This document shows positions 1 to 7,291 of a stretch of DNA of 64,000 nucleotides, piece after piece; position 1 is the first letter of the stretch; each line of letters begins with the position of its first letter. Below the pieces are notes generated by a model, which saw only the letters and a program-made list of their open reading frames with translations, ran no database searches and was not told where the DNA came from. The translations under genes were made by a program, and so were the position numbers. The stretch comes from Pseudomonas luteola NBRC 103146 (lineage in GTDB: Bacteria > Pseudomonadota > Gammaproteobacteria > Pseudomonadales > Pseudomonadaceae), in assembly GCF_002091675.1 (NCBI RefSeq), contig NZ_BDAE01000001.1:1-64000 (forward strand). The letters are read 5' to 3'.

Positions 1-27
1 TCTCTCCGCTCACAGGTCAAGCTTTAT

Positions 28-56
28 TTGAATAGGATTCGATAAAATCCTATATA
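28..56 (+). promoter_or_regulatory. Possible sigma70 promoter upstream of the LprI-like gene
   Basis: TTGAAT at 28-33 and TATATA at 51-56 are separated by 17 bases, which fits a sigma70 promoter with four of six matches in each hexamer. A 6-bp inverted repeat (AGGATT / AATCCT, 34-39 and 46-51) lies inside it. The first start codon is about 150 bases downstream, so the link to that gene is uncertain. Confidence 0.3.
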
Positions 57-212
57 TAGCTTCCAGACTGCCTCAAGGTGTTACTACACGCGTTTCTTAT
101 GGATGTACCGAGCTTCTCTTTCAGGACGTCTGATTCATACCACTTTAATAGTATCCCTATTGTCTATCACCAGATCCTTTGGAAAAGCAGCACGCCAACA
201 AGCGAGGAATAC

Positions 213-620
213 ATGAGGTTCTACCTATTTGCTTTTGGACTTACCGCTCTTGTTGCCTTTCAACCGGCATTTGCAATGGATGAAGAGGATTACTCGGCTA
301 CCTTTAATACGTGCCTTGATGAGTCCAAAGGCACTACCAGAGACATGCTGAGCTGTATATCTGCCGAAACAAAGCTTCAGGATACTCGGCTGAATGAAGC
401 CTATCAGAACACGATGGCTACCTTTAGCGATCCACAGAAAGCCAAGCTCAAAGAGACTCAACGGTTGTGGATCAAATATCGAGACGCCAACTGTAGCCTT
501 TATACCAATGCAACAGGCGGTACGATTGATGCGCTGAATACGGCATCCTGCCTATTGGATATGACCAAAGCTCGTGCTGATGAGCTGAGCCGTTTTACAG
601 AGCAGGACCCCTCTCTTTAA
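213..620 (+). CDS. LprI-like lysozyme inhibitor family (DUF1311) secreted protein
   Basis: A 135-residue protein with a clear signal peptide (about residues 1-21, ending AFA), so it should be exported to the periplasm. The mature part has the DUF1311/LprI signature: paired cysteines, a LNEAYQ segment and the QRLWIKYRDANC core, followed by two further cysteines. Members of this family bind and inhibit lysozymes. The ATG at 213 is chosen because AGGA lies just upstream (about 204-207) and the signal peptide starts there; the reading frame is open further upstream but has no signal sequence. It is a lone gene at the window edge. A second LprI-like gene lies at 49864-50296. Its partner, if any, would be outside the window. 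Confidence 0.75.
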   Translation: MRFYLFAFGLTALVAFQPAFAMDEEDYSATFNTCLDESKGTTRDMLSCISAETKLQDTRLNEAYQNTMATFSDPQKAKLKETQRLWIKYRDANCSLYTNATGGTIDALNTASCLLDMTKARADELSRFTEQDPSL

Positions 621-651
621 GTTGGCCGCACGTGGTCTCTTGTGTTTGCTC

Positions 652-963
652 TTATAAAGAGTAAGCACGTTCCACTTTTACGATCTGCACACTGTACCCT
701 TCGTACCACTTGGTGCGTCCCTGCCAGCGCGCCTGCTGGTGCTCAGGCTGATCTTTCCATGCCTTTATGGCCTTTTCATCGGTCCAATAAGAAATGGTGA
801 TTCCAGTACCGTTCTCGCCTCTTACGGAAACGACGCCTAGAAACCCTGGCTGCCTTTTGGCCAATTCGAGCATGTGCTCGGCTGTTTCCTCATAGCCATC
901 TTTTTGAGCACTTTGCTTGGAAACAAAAATGACTGCGTAGCATGGCGGAGAGGGAAGGCTCAT
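652..963 (-). CDS. ABM-domain protein (antibiotic biosynthesis monooxygenase family)
   Basis: A 103-residue protein that is a single dimeric ferredoxin-like ABM domain: it opens with a YAVIFVS beta strand, carries ELAKRQPGFLGV in the helix-turn-strand, and ends with SYWTDEKAIKAWK and HQQAR, the usual layout. Family members are small cytoplasmic monooxygenases or quinone/heme-modifying proteins; the substrate cannot be read from sequence. Its ATG shares one base with the TAA stop of the upstream amidotransferase gene (TAATG), so the two are likely translationally coupled. Both run away from the LysR gene at 1808, which is the natural candidate regulator. Confidence 0.7.
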   Translation of the reverse strand: MSLPSPPCYAVIFVSKQSAQKDGYEETAEHMLELAKRQPGFLGVVSVRGENGTGITISYWTDEKAIKAWKDQPEHQQARWQGRTKWYEGYSVQIVKVERAYSL

Positions 964-1712
964 TATTTGTTCCTCCCTGACGAAACGGCATGAGTGGCAG
1001 AGGCTTTTATAAGGGCTTTAACAAGGGGAGGCAGGAGTCCCTTCAAGGCCTGACGCTCGGATTGAAAGAGTGTTGCAATAAAGAAGGGGTGATCGTGCAG
1101 TTCGACCGCCCTCACCTCTCCAGCAGCATTGTGTCCGACAGCTTTAAGCTTGCCGGACAAAATCTCTAGCCCGACCGCTGTATTAAGACCATATGCACAG
1201 CGGTATTCCTCGTAGCTTTCTATAACACCATACGCTTCGGCTATACGTGAGCTGGAAGTGAATCCTACCTGTTCGCCTCTTTCTATCAGCGCACAGGCTA
1301 ACGGAGAGACTATCGGGTCATCGCGTTCCGGTGCTGTTTCAGCATGCGCTGCGTTGGCCCGGTTCAGCTCATTGCGTGCATATTCGATCAATGCATACTG
1401 AAATCCTGCGCAGCTGCCTAAAAACGGGAGGCCGTGATTTCTGGCGTATCGAATAGCAGATAGCGCACCCTCTTCATTGTCATACGGGCTTCCAGGCGTG
1501 CACCAAACGCCATTAGCTTCTTCGAAAGTCGTTTCTTCTATATTGGCTGTAGCGATCCACTCGAATACCAAGGGAATATTCAGAGCGGCTTGAGCCAAGT
1601 GCAACGCCTGGATGATGGCTTGGTGCGCCTTGATCTCAGGGTTGTAGTCACCTACCAGCGCAATCCGAACGCTTTGCCTACCTGGTATAAGGTTTTTCAC
1701 CGGTGCGCTCAT
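963..1712 (-). CDS. Class I glutamine amidotransferase, CTP synthase C-terminal-like protein
   Basis: A 249-residue protein resembling the stand-alone family related to the glutaminase half of CTP synthase. It has IALVGDYNPEIKAHQAI near the N-terminus, GVWCTPGSPYDNEEGAL, and the nucleophile elbow FLGSCAGFQYALIEYA with the catalytic cysteine. A histidine follows in the DHPFFIATLFQSE segment near the C-terminus, where CTP synthase has its HPE. The start at 1712 is supported by AGGAGA just upstream; the frame is open for 55 further codons but those lack conservation and a binding site. It lacks the synthetase domain, so CTP synthesis is not implied. It overlaps the ABM gene by one base and is divergent from a LysR gene. 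Confidence 0.7.
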   Translation of the reverse strand: MSAPVKNLIPGRQSVRIALVGDYNPEIKAHQAIIQALHLAQAALNIPLVFEWIATANIEETTFEEANGVWCTPGSPYDNEEGALSAIRYARNHGLPFLGSCAGFQYALIEYARNELNRANAAHAETAPERDDPIVSPLACALIERGEQVGFTSSSRIAEAYGVIESYEEYRCAYGLNTAVGLEILSGKLKAVGHNAAGEVRAVELHDHPFFIATLFQSERQALKGLLPPLVKALIKASATHAVSSGRNK

Positions 1713-1807
1713 AGACTTCTCCTCTATAGTTTTGCTTCTTGGGCAGGCACTATAAAAAGAGACCCTGTTGACCACTATTGGCGCCTCGGCAGACTGTCCT
1801 TGCACAT

Positions 1808-2701
1808 ATGCACAATCGACTCGACTATTCTGATCTTGCGCTGATTCTTGCCTTGGTAAGGGGGGGCTCGCTTTCACGTGCTGCCGAGCGGCTTCGCGTA
1901 GACGTGTCTACCGTATTTCGCTCTATCAGGCGTCTTGAGGCATCGTTAGGGCTTGAGTTATTTGAGAAGAAACGGACCGGCTACTTACCTACGCCCACCG
2001 CCTTGCTGTTAGCGGATCAAGCCGAACGGGCTGAGCATGCCCTGGACAATGCGCGGGCCAGTCTTTTGGAAGCCGACTCCATTGCGGGCACCGTACAACT
2101 GACCTGTACCGAATCCGTACTGGCAAATCTTGTGGCCCCGGCGCTTGGAGATGTCTTACCAGACTATCCGCAGCTGATGCTGGAAATATCGACATCCGAC
2201 GGTTTCGCTGACTTGAGCCGGCGGGATGCCGACATCGCTATACGGCTGACGAAGACACCGCCGGAACACCTTGTAGGTCGCTGCCTGGGAAAAGTGCCGT
2301 ATGCCTTGTATGGACATGCGTCTTATCTAAGTCAGATTCAGGATAAGCCGTGGGATGCGCTGACCTGGGTATCACTCGATGACTCTTTCAGCGATCACCC
2401 CACCGTCACGTGGCGCACGTTTAACTATCCAACCCTCGTCCCAAGGTATCGCTGCCAGAGCATACATGCCGTTACGCAGCTGGTGCGCTCAGGATTAGGC
2501 GTGGCCATCTTGCCCTGCTTTGTATTGCAAACAGCTCCCGAACTCTGCCCGTTAAGCGCTCCCTTGATCAACTGCGAAAGTGAGCTCTGGATTCTCATAC
2601 GGGCAGGCGGTCGTGTATTGCAGCCAGTGCATACCCTTTACAGGGCCTTAAGCGAGGCTATTTCTCTGAATCAGAACGGCAAGCGACCGACTCACTTATG
2701 A
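1808..2701 (+). CDS. LysR family transcriptional regulator
   Basis: A 297-residue protein with an N-terminal winged helix-turn-helix (GGSLSRAAERLRVDVSTVFRSIRRLEASLG, split across residues about 16-45) and a LysR-type effector-binding domain. The helix-turn-helix ends in the usual LELFEKKRTGYLPT. It is divergent from the amidotransferase/ABM pair with about 95 bases between the start codons, the classic arrangement in which a LysR protein controls itself and the divergent operon. ATG at 1808 is preferred over an in-frame TTG at 1778; neither has a strong ribosome binding site. The inducer is unknown. Confidence 0.8.
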   Translation: MHNRLDYSDLALILALVRGGSLSRAAERLRVDVSTVFRSIRRLEASLGLELFEKKRTGYLPTPTALLLADQAERAEHALDNARASLLEADSIAGTVQLTCTESVLANLVAPALGDVLPDYPQLMLEISTSDGFADLSRRDADIAIRLTKTPPEHLVGRCLGKVPYALYGHASYLSQIQDKPWDALTWVSLDDSFSDHPTVTWRTFNYPTLVPRYRCQSIHAVTQLVRSGLGVAILPCFVLQTAPELCPLSAPLINCESELWILIRAGGRVLQPVHTLYRALSEAISLNQNGKRPTHL

Positions 2702-2953
2702 AGGCCCAGCATCCTTTAACCGGATCACTTTAGCCAAGGTTCCGCGACATAAATGTGAGAAGAAACGCTGCGCAAAAGAGGCCTTTAAATGCCATTGGTC
2801 GCCGAGGCACACCAAGAGTCAGTCTATATGCTCGCCGCATCAGATTTTATAGTTTGATTAATGTAGGCTGTGCGCCTCTTGGTTAATGGTGCGCTGTAAC
2901 CCCGCTCGACACCAAGCCAACATACTTTGCTCATTTATGGAAAGCTTGCCGCT

Positions 2954-3169
2954 ATGGCTCAATCAAATTCCTGCTTATCCGCACAGCAAGAAATTGACTC
3001 TCTGCTGGATCATTTACAGGCCGCCAATGATTTGATCGAGCACGCACTCGCCATGATTGCTCAGGTTCATCGTGGCGAAAAAAGCCCTGAAGAACTCAAG
3101 CCACTGCGCGATGCATTCAGCTCGGTGATCAGTCTGCAAACGCCTGAACGCTTCGCCATTCGGCATTAA
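2954..3169 (+). CDS. Small hypothetical protein, 71 residues
   Basis: I do not recognise this protein. It is short, soluble and predicted helical: QQEIDSLLDHLQAANDLIEHALAMIAQ could form an amphipathic helix or short coiled coil, followed by a charged EKSPEELKPL segment. The ORF is open from 2927, but ATG at 2954 is the first good start. It is followed 27 bases later by a strong rho-independent hairpin (3196-3216), which supports it being a real transcribed gene. It stands alone between a LysR gene and the convergent sirtuin gene. Confidence 0.5.
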   Translation: MAQSNSCLSAQQEIDSLLDHLQAANDLIEHALAMIAQVHRGEKSPEELKPLRDAFSSVISLQTPERFAIRH

Positions 3170-3195
3170 AGAGTTGCGGTCAATCTGCTTTATTG

Positions 3196-3216
3196 AAAGG
3201 CGCCTCTGGCGCCTTT
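3196..3216. terminator. Hairpin terminator between convergent genes
   Basis: A perfect 9-bp stem AAAGGCGCC / GGCGCCTTT with a 3-base loop sits between the end of the small ORF (3169) and the end of the convergent sirtuin gene (3231). The CTTTCTCTT tail and the A-rich opposite side mean it could serve both strands. Confidence 0.75.
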
Positions 3217-3230
3217 CTCTTGCCTGACCA

Positions 3231-4061
3231 TTAAGGTTGCGCCACCAGCCAGGGCAGCACCTCCTGACAGGGTTGCTCAATCTTCAATGTGCATATCGTA
3301 TCGGCGCGCGTCTTGCCGATATTGATCAGAATAAGAGGCCTGCCAAGCTCTACGATCAACTTGCATAGCCGAAAGCTCGAATAGGCCATCAGGGACGTAC
3401 CGATTGCAACCAGCGCATCGGCATGCCGAACACCCTCCCATGCTGCCTCCGCCTCATGTGCAGGCACGCCTTCACCAAAGAACACGACATCCGGCTTGAG
3501 CCATTCACTGCCGCAACAGGGACAACCCGCCAGGCGAAAGCCTTCAAGATAGGACGCTGCGAGATGGGCATCGCCATCAGGTGCCAGGACAGCATCGATA
3601 CCCTGTACATTCGGATTAAGCGCCCTCAGCTCGCTCTGGACGTCCTCGCGCCACATGCGGTTGCCGCAATCCATGCACACGACTCGGTGCAGGTTGCCAT
3701 GCAGCTCCGTAACATGGTGACTGCCAGCCTTCCCGTGCAGCGCATCTACATTCTGCGTAACGATGCCCGAAATTCGCCGCCCCGCCTCCAATTCAGCCAG
3801 CGCCTTGTGCGTGGCATTGGGCATGGCATCACGCACGGCGGGCCAACCTACCATGCTACGGGCCCAATATCGTTTTCGAGCCTCAGGGGAGTTCATGAAC
3901 TCCTGAAACATCATGGGTGCCCTGCCCCGGCGCACGCCATTGACGTCGCGGTAATCCGGGATACCCGAGGCGGTGCTGATACCCGCGCCTGTCAGTATCA
4001 GCGGTTGATAGCGGTAGATAAGCGCTTTCAGATCAGACAGCTCGGTTTCAAAATCAAGCAT
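3231..4061 (-). CDS. NAD-dependent protein deacetylase, SIR2 (sirtuin) family
   Basis: A 276-residue sirtuin that removes acyl groups from lysines using NAD. The Rossmann-type NAD site GAGIST is at residues 25-30, followed by SGIPDYRD. The TQNVDALHG motif (about 101-109) and the catalytic histidine in VTELHGN are present. Two CxxC pairs (CMDC and CPCC) form the zinc-binding module, and the C-terminal GTSLMAYSSF and LINIG motifs complete the NAD pocket. Length and motifs fit the bacterial CobB/Sir2 class. It is a single gene, convergent with the small ORF at 2954. Its upstream side faces the 650-base interval that precedes phoP. Confidence 0.9.
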   Translation of the reverse strand: MLDFETELSDLKALIYRYQPLILTGAGISTASGIPDYRDVNGVRRGRAPMMFQEFMNSPEARKRYWARSMVGWPAVRDAMPNATHKALAELEAGRRISGIVTQNVDALHGKAGSHHVTELHGNLHRVVCMDCGNRMWREDVQSELRALNPNVQGIDAVLAPDGDAHLAASYLEGFRLAGCPCCGSEWLKPDVVFFGEGVPAHEAEAAWEGVRHADALVAIGTSLMAYSSFRLCKLIVELGRPLILINIGKTRADTICTLKIEQPCQEVLPWLVAQP

Positions 4062-4233
4062 GACGGCATCTATATCGTCTAGTAATGGATTAGCTTAGGC
4101 GATAACTCTGAACGCCAGCCTTGATAGACAGGAGCCGGCCAGCTTCAGTGCGCCTTTAACAAGAATGCCGTTGTCTCGCTGTAAAAGATGACCATTGGTC
4201 GCCCTTTGGTTCAAAAAACGTCGATCTCGTATC

Positions 4234-4289
4234 GTTCAGCTCTTGTTCAGCACGGATTCAGAAAGTATTCAGCCACCCTGGCGTAGTCT
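4234..4289 (+). promoter_or_regulatory. Four phased PhoP-box-like repeats and -10 element
   Basis: Four hexamers, GTTCAG, GTTCAG, ATTCAG and ATTCAG, start at 4234, 4245, 4256 and 4267, each separated by exactly 5 bases. An 11-base direct-repeat period is how OmpR/PhoB-type regulators bind one face of DNA, and the hexamer-N5-hexamer form is that of the PhoP box. A -10-like TAGTCT lies at 4284-4289, 11 bases after the last repeat, as at PhoP-activated promoters. Transcription would start near 4296, run through the small ORF at 4328 and stop at 4545. The repeats also lie about 440 bases upstream of phoP itself, so autoregulation is likely. Confidence 0.7.
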
Positions 4290-4327
4290 GAAACTGTCAG
4301 AAGATGCTCCAGTGAGGAGGCCCGATC

Positions 4328-4471
4328 ATGATGTATCCCCAGCTGGCTGTTGCGTTCCCCGCTCCGATCGACGCAGCCAGTTCACATGCATCGGTAACCT
4401 TCTCATGTTCTTCGGCGATGTTCCTTGCAGCTCCATTGTGCACAGGCCAGTTCATCCCTGGTGGTGCATAG
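4328..4471 (+). CDS. Candidate small protein (47 residues) in the phoPQ leader, MgrB-like tail
   Basis: A 47-codon ORF with an excellent ribosome binding site: GAGGAGG at 4314-4320, 7 bases before the ATG. It lies 40 bases downstream of four phased PhoP-box-like repeats and 47 bases upstream of a strong terminator, so it looks like a complete small PhoP-activated gene in the position occupied by oprH in Pseudomonas aeruginosa. The protein is uncharged apart from one Asp and one His; residues 21-38 are only marginally hydrophobic. Cysteines at 27 and 38 (C-x10-C) and QFIP at 41-44 match the spacing of the C-terminus of Escherichia coli MgrB, a 47-residue PhoQ inhibitor. The N-terminal half does not resemble MgrB. 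A competing antisense frame exists, so coding status is unproven; the transcript could instead be a small RNA. Confidence 0.45.
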   Translation: MMYPQLAVAFPAPIDAASSHASVTFSCSSAMFLAAPLCTGQFIPGGA

Positions 4472-4518
4472 CCACTTTCCCCAGTGGCAGTTTCTCGATC
4501 CCCATGAAGTGCTCCTGA

Positions 4519-4545
4519 CCTCTCCCCATCGGAGAGGTTTTTTTT
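4519..4545 (+). terminator. Rho-independent terminator upstream of phoP
   Basis: A 7-bp stem CCTCTCC / GGAGAGG with a 5-base loop is followed by eight Ts. It acts only on the + strand. It ends the predicted small transcript starting near 4296 and would limit read-through into phoPQ, so phoPQ either has its own promoter in 4546-4700 or depends on partial read-through. Confidence 0.85.
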
Positions 4546-4708
4546 GCCTGATACAAATGACGCATATCCAGAAACCTTTCCTTTATCCTCCTTTATTGAG
4601 TACTTGCCCTGATAGAGGGGCACATCACTCACCGTATTGGTCAGAAGTCGAGGATAATGCCCTATCGATTCGAGTTGACCTTTGTTTGCCGAACATTCAG
4701 GAACACCC

Positions 4709-5386
4709 ATGAAAATTCTCGTCGTCGAAGACGAAAACCTGCTCCGTCACCACCTCAAGGTGCGCCTTAGCGAAGCTGGGCATGTGGTCAATGCCGTAGG
4801 CAATGCCGAGGAAGCCCTTTATAACGCACGCGAATTCCACCATGACCTGGCGATTGTGGACCTGGGTCTGCCCGGCATGAGCGGTCTTGATCTGATCCGT
4901 CAGCTTCGCACTCAGGGCATGGCCCTGCCGATTCTGATCCTTACTGCTCGCGGTAGCTGGCAGGACAAGGTGGAAGGCTTGGGCGCTGGTGCCGACGACT
5001 ATGTCGTCAAGCCGTTTCAGTTCGAAGAGCTGGAAGCGCGCCTGAATGTATTGCTGCGCCGCTCGGCCGGTTTCATCCAACCCAGCATCAAGGCCGGTAA
5101 TCTGCGTCTGGACCTTGGTCGCCAGCAGGCCTTCAATGAAGAGCAGCCTTTGCAGCTGACCGCTTATGAATATCGTCTGCTTGAATACCTCATGCGCAAC
5201 CATCAGCAGGTCATCACGAAAGAGCGCCTCATGGAGCAGCTCTACGACGATGACGGCGAGCATGACAGCAATGTCATCGAGGTACTGGTTGGCCGTCTGC
5301 GACGCAAGCTGGAAGCGTCATGCGGTATGCAGCCCATCGAGACCGTCCGCGGACGTGGATATCTGTTTACCGAGCGCTGCCAATGA
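4709..5386 (+). CDS. phoP: Response regulator PhoP
   Basis: A 225-residue OmpR-type response regulator. The receiver domain has the acidic pair in VVEDEN, phosphoacceptor Asp51 in IVDLGLPGMSG, and the TARG and KPFQ motifs. The C-terminal winged helix carries LTAYEYRLLEYLM and the recognition region NVIEVLVGRLRRKLE, ending RGRGYLF. The sequence follows the Pseudomonas PhoP pattern closely, including ARGSWQDKVEGL and KERLMEQLY. The start at 4709 follows AGGA and gives the canonical MKILVVED N-terminus. Its last codons overlap the sensor kinase gene by four bases (ATGA). It should control low-magnesium and cationic-peptide responses; phased PhoP-like repeats lie upstream at 4234-4272. Confidence 0.92.
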   Translation: MKILVVEDENLLRHHLKVRLSEAGHVVNAVGNAEEALYNAREFHHDLAIVDLGLPGMSGLDLIRQLRTQGMALPILILTARGSWQDKVEGLGAGADDYVVKPFQFEELEARLNVLLRRSAGFIQPSIKAGNLRLDLGRQQAFNEEQPLQLTAYEYRLLEYLMRNHQQVITKERLMEQLYDDDGEHDSNVIEVLVGRLRRKLEASCGMQPIETVRGRGYLFTERCQ

Positions 5387-6771
5387 TTCGATCGTTCCGC
5401 CTGCGCCTGCTATTGAGTGCGGCGCTTCTGGTCATCATTTGCCTGGGCTTGATGATCCCAGCCATTGGCAAGGCGTTTGACGGGACGGTAGAAAACTTTG
5501 TGGCGGCGCGCCTTGAGGCTAACGCCAACACGTTGATTGGTGCGGCCCGGGCCATTGATGGGCGTCTGGCCATGCCGGAAATGATCGCGGAGGAGGTCTT
5601 TGACCGCCCGCAATCGCCGATCCTGGGTTATGTATACGACCAGAACGGTCGTCTGCTATGGCGCTCCCGCTCTGCCGTACGCGAGCGTCCCAACTACCGG
5701 CCCACCTTCGACGGAACCGGCGTTAAATTGGTCAAGACTACGGATGACGAGGGGCGCGGCTTTTTCGTCTTTGACCGAGAGGTCTTGCTGGGCAACCCGC
5801 CCGTAGCAGGCTTCAGTATCGTCACCATGCAGCCGGCCGAGGAATACGATCGCCTGCGCAGCGGCTTTATGCATCAGGTTACGCTCTGGTTAAGCGGCGT
5901 CTTGTTTGCCCTGCTGATTCTTCTGGCGGTAGGACTGCACTGGAGCCTGCGTCCGCTGCATCGCTTGAGCCGCCAGCTGGATGCCATCGAGACTGACCAG
6001 CGTGATCTGCTCGACGAGAAGAATGTACCTAGCGAGATTAGCCGCCTGATCCGCTCCCTCAATCGCCTTCTCGATTTCGAGCGACTGCAACGGGAGCGCT
6101 ATCGCGACACGCTGGGTGATCTGGCCCATAGCCTGAAGACCCCGCTGGCCGTTCTGCAGGGCGTGACAGAAGACCTGCGCCGAAAACCCAGCCTGGAGCA
6201 TGAGGTGTCTGCGCTTCAGGTTCAGATTGAGCGCATGAATCAACAGGTTGTTTTCCAGCTGCAACGTGCCACACGGCGCGGTGCGGTATTGAGCCGGCCA
6301 CTGGAACTGCAGCCGCTCGTGGAGTCCTTGTTCAGTACGTTGGACAAGGTGTACGCCGAGAAGAAAGTCCAGGCGTCACTGCATTTCCCGCCGGGTATGA
6401 AAGTTCAGGCGGAGGAAGCCGCCATGCTGGAAGTCTTTGGCAACCTGCTGGAGAACGGTTATCGCCTGTGCCTGACTCAAGTACAGGTCAGCGCTGAGTT
6501 CATCGACGACAGCTGGATCATCGATATCGAGGATGATGGCCCCGGTATTCCAGCCGAGCGACGCGAGACCGTCCTGCGGCGAGGCGTACGCATCGACAGC
6601 CGCCACCCTGGTCAAGGCATCGGGCTGGCCGTCGTGCAGGATATCCTTGAAGGCTACCGCAGCGCCCTGACAATTGATGATTCTTCGTTAGGTGGTGCTC
6701 GTTTTCGCTTCCGTCTGCCGAGTGTCTCCCCTGAACGTCCTCGATTAGGGCACAATGAAGTCCGGATGTGA
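5383..6771 (+). CDS. phoQ: Sensor histidine kinase PhoQ
   Basis: A 462-residue membrane kinase. TM1 is about residues 8-27 and TM2 about 166-187, enclosing a periplasmic sensor domain of about 135 residues as in PhoQ. A HAMP linker follows, then the dimerisation/phosphoacceptor helix with His249 in DLAHSLKTPL. The ATP-binding domain has the N box (NLLENGYRL), G1 (DDGPGIP) and G2 (GQGIGLAVV). NLLENGY replaces the commoner NLLENAY but keeps the Asn. It overlaps phoP by ATGA, so the two are co-translated. Its signal in pseudomonads is low divalent cations; the presence of a candidate small inhibitor upstream (4328-4471) would be relevant to its feedback control. Confidence 0.9.
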   Translation: MIRSFRLRLLLSAALLVIICLGLMIPAIGKAFDGTVENFVAARLEANANTLIGAARAIDGRLAMPEMIAEEVFDRPQSPILGYVYDQNGRLLWRSRSAVRERPNYRPTFDGTGVKLVKTTDDEGRGFFVFDREVLLGNPPVAGFSIVTMQPAEEYDRLRSGFMHQVTLWLSGVLFALLILLAVGLHWSLRPLHRLSRQLDAIETDQRDLLDEKNVPSEISRLIRSLNRLLDFERLQRERYRDTLGDLAHSLKTPLAVLQGVTEDLRRKPSLEHEVSALQVQIERMNQQVVFQLQRATRRGAVLSRPLELQPLVESLFSTLDKVYAEKKVQASLHFPPGMKVQAEEAAMLEVFGNLLENGYRLCLTQVQVSAEFIDDSWIIDIEDDGPGIPAERRETVLRRGVRIDSRHPGQGIGLAVVQDILEGYRSALTIDDSSLGGARFRFRLPSVSPERPRLGHNEVRM

Positions 6772-6833
6772 CTTGCAAGTCAATGTTTGCGTCTGCCCTG
6801 TTACCCCCGCCATTTGCTCTATAGGACCCCGGC

Positions 6834-7289
6834 ATGGAACGCGATTGCCGCCACCTGGAATCACTGCTGTACCGCGATATCCCGATCACTCAGGCCCTTG
6901 GCCTACAGGTGAAGAGTTGGGAAGCGCATTCCCTGCGTCTGCATGCGCCGCTCGATGCTAACGTCAATCACGCCCACACGATGTTTGGTGGAAGCCTCTA
7001 TTGCATCGCCGTACTGGCGGGCTGGGGCTGGCTCTACCTGCGCCTGCGCGAAGCAGGCCTGGAAGAGGAAGGCCATATCGTGATTCAGGAAGGTCAGATT
7101 ACCTATCCGCTGCCTGTGACCACAGACGCCATTGCGCTGTGCGATGCGCCGGACGAGCGTGACTGGCAGCGTTTCGAGACCATGTTCCGCCGTCGCGGTC
7201 GTGGCCGCTTGACGTTGCACTCACGTATTCTGGCCGCCAACGGTGAAGACGGAGTGCGCTTCACCGGGCAGTACGTGCTGCACAAGTAA
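6834..7289 (+). CDS. Hotdog-fold putative thioesterase (YiiD C-terminal domain type)
   Basis: A 151-residue protein resembling the stand-alone YiiD-C thioesterase family. The hotdog helix NVNHAHTMFGGSLYCIAVLAGWGWLYL (split here as two adjacent motifs) carries the family's N-x-H-x-T-x-FGGS signature. The rest is beta-strand-rich as in the family, with IVIQEGQITYPLPV and GRGRLTLHSRI. It probably hydrolyses acyl-CoA or acyl-ACP substrates in the cytoplasm, with the actual substrate unknown. It follows phoQ by 62 bases and is convergent with cysQ, whose stop lies only 3 bases away. Confidence 0.7.
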   Translation: MERDCRHLESLLYRDIPITQALGLQVKSWEAHSLRLHAPLDANVNHAHTMFGGSLYCIAVLAGWGWLYLRLREAGLEEEGHIVIQEGQITYPLPVTTDAIALCDAPDERDWQRFETMFRRRGRGRLTLHSRILAANGEDGVRFTGQYVLHK

Positions 7290-7291
7290 TA

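Noticed and set aside
4297-4710. Minus-strand ORFs antisense to the phoPQ leader small ORF (for example one starting near 4453 with MNWPVHNGAARNIAEE)
   Set aside because: The amino acid composition is protein-like and one G added near 4450 would lengthen it, but there is no good ribosome binding site in range, no terminator downstream, and the promoter-like repeats and terminator all point the other way. It remains the main rival to the + strand small ORF.
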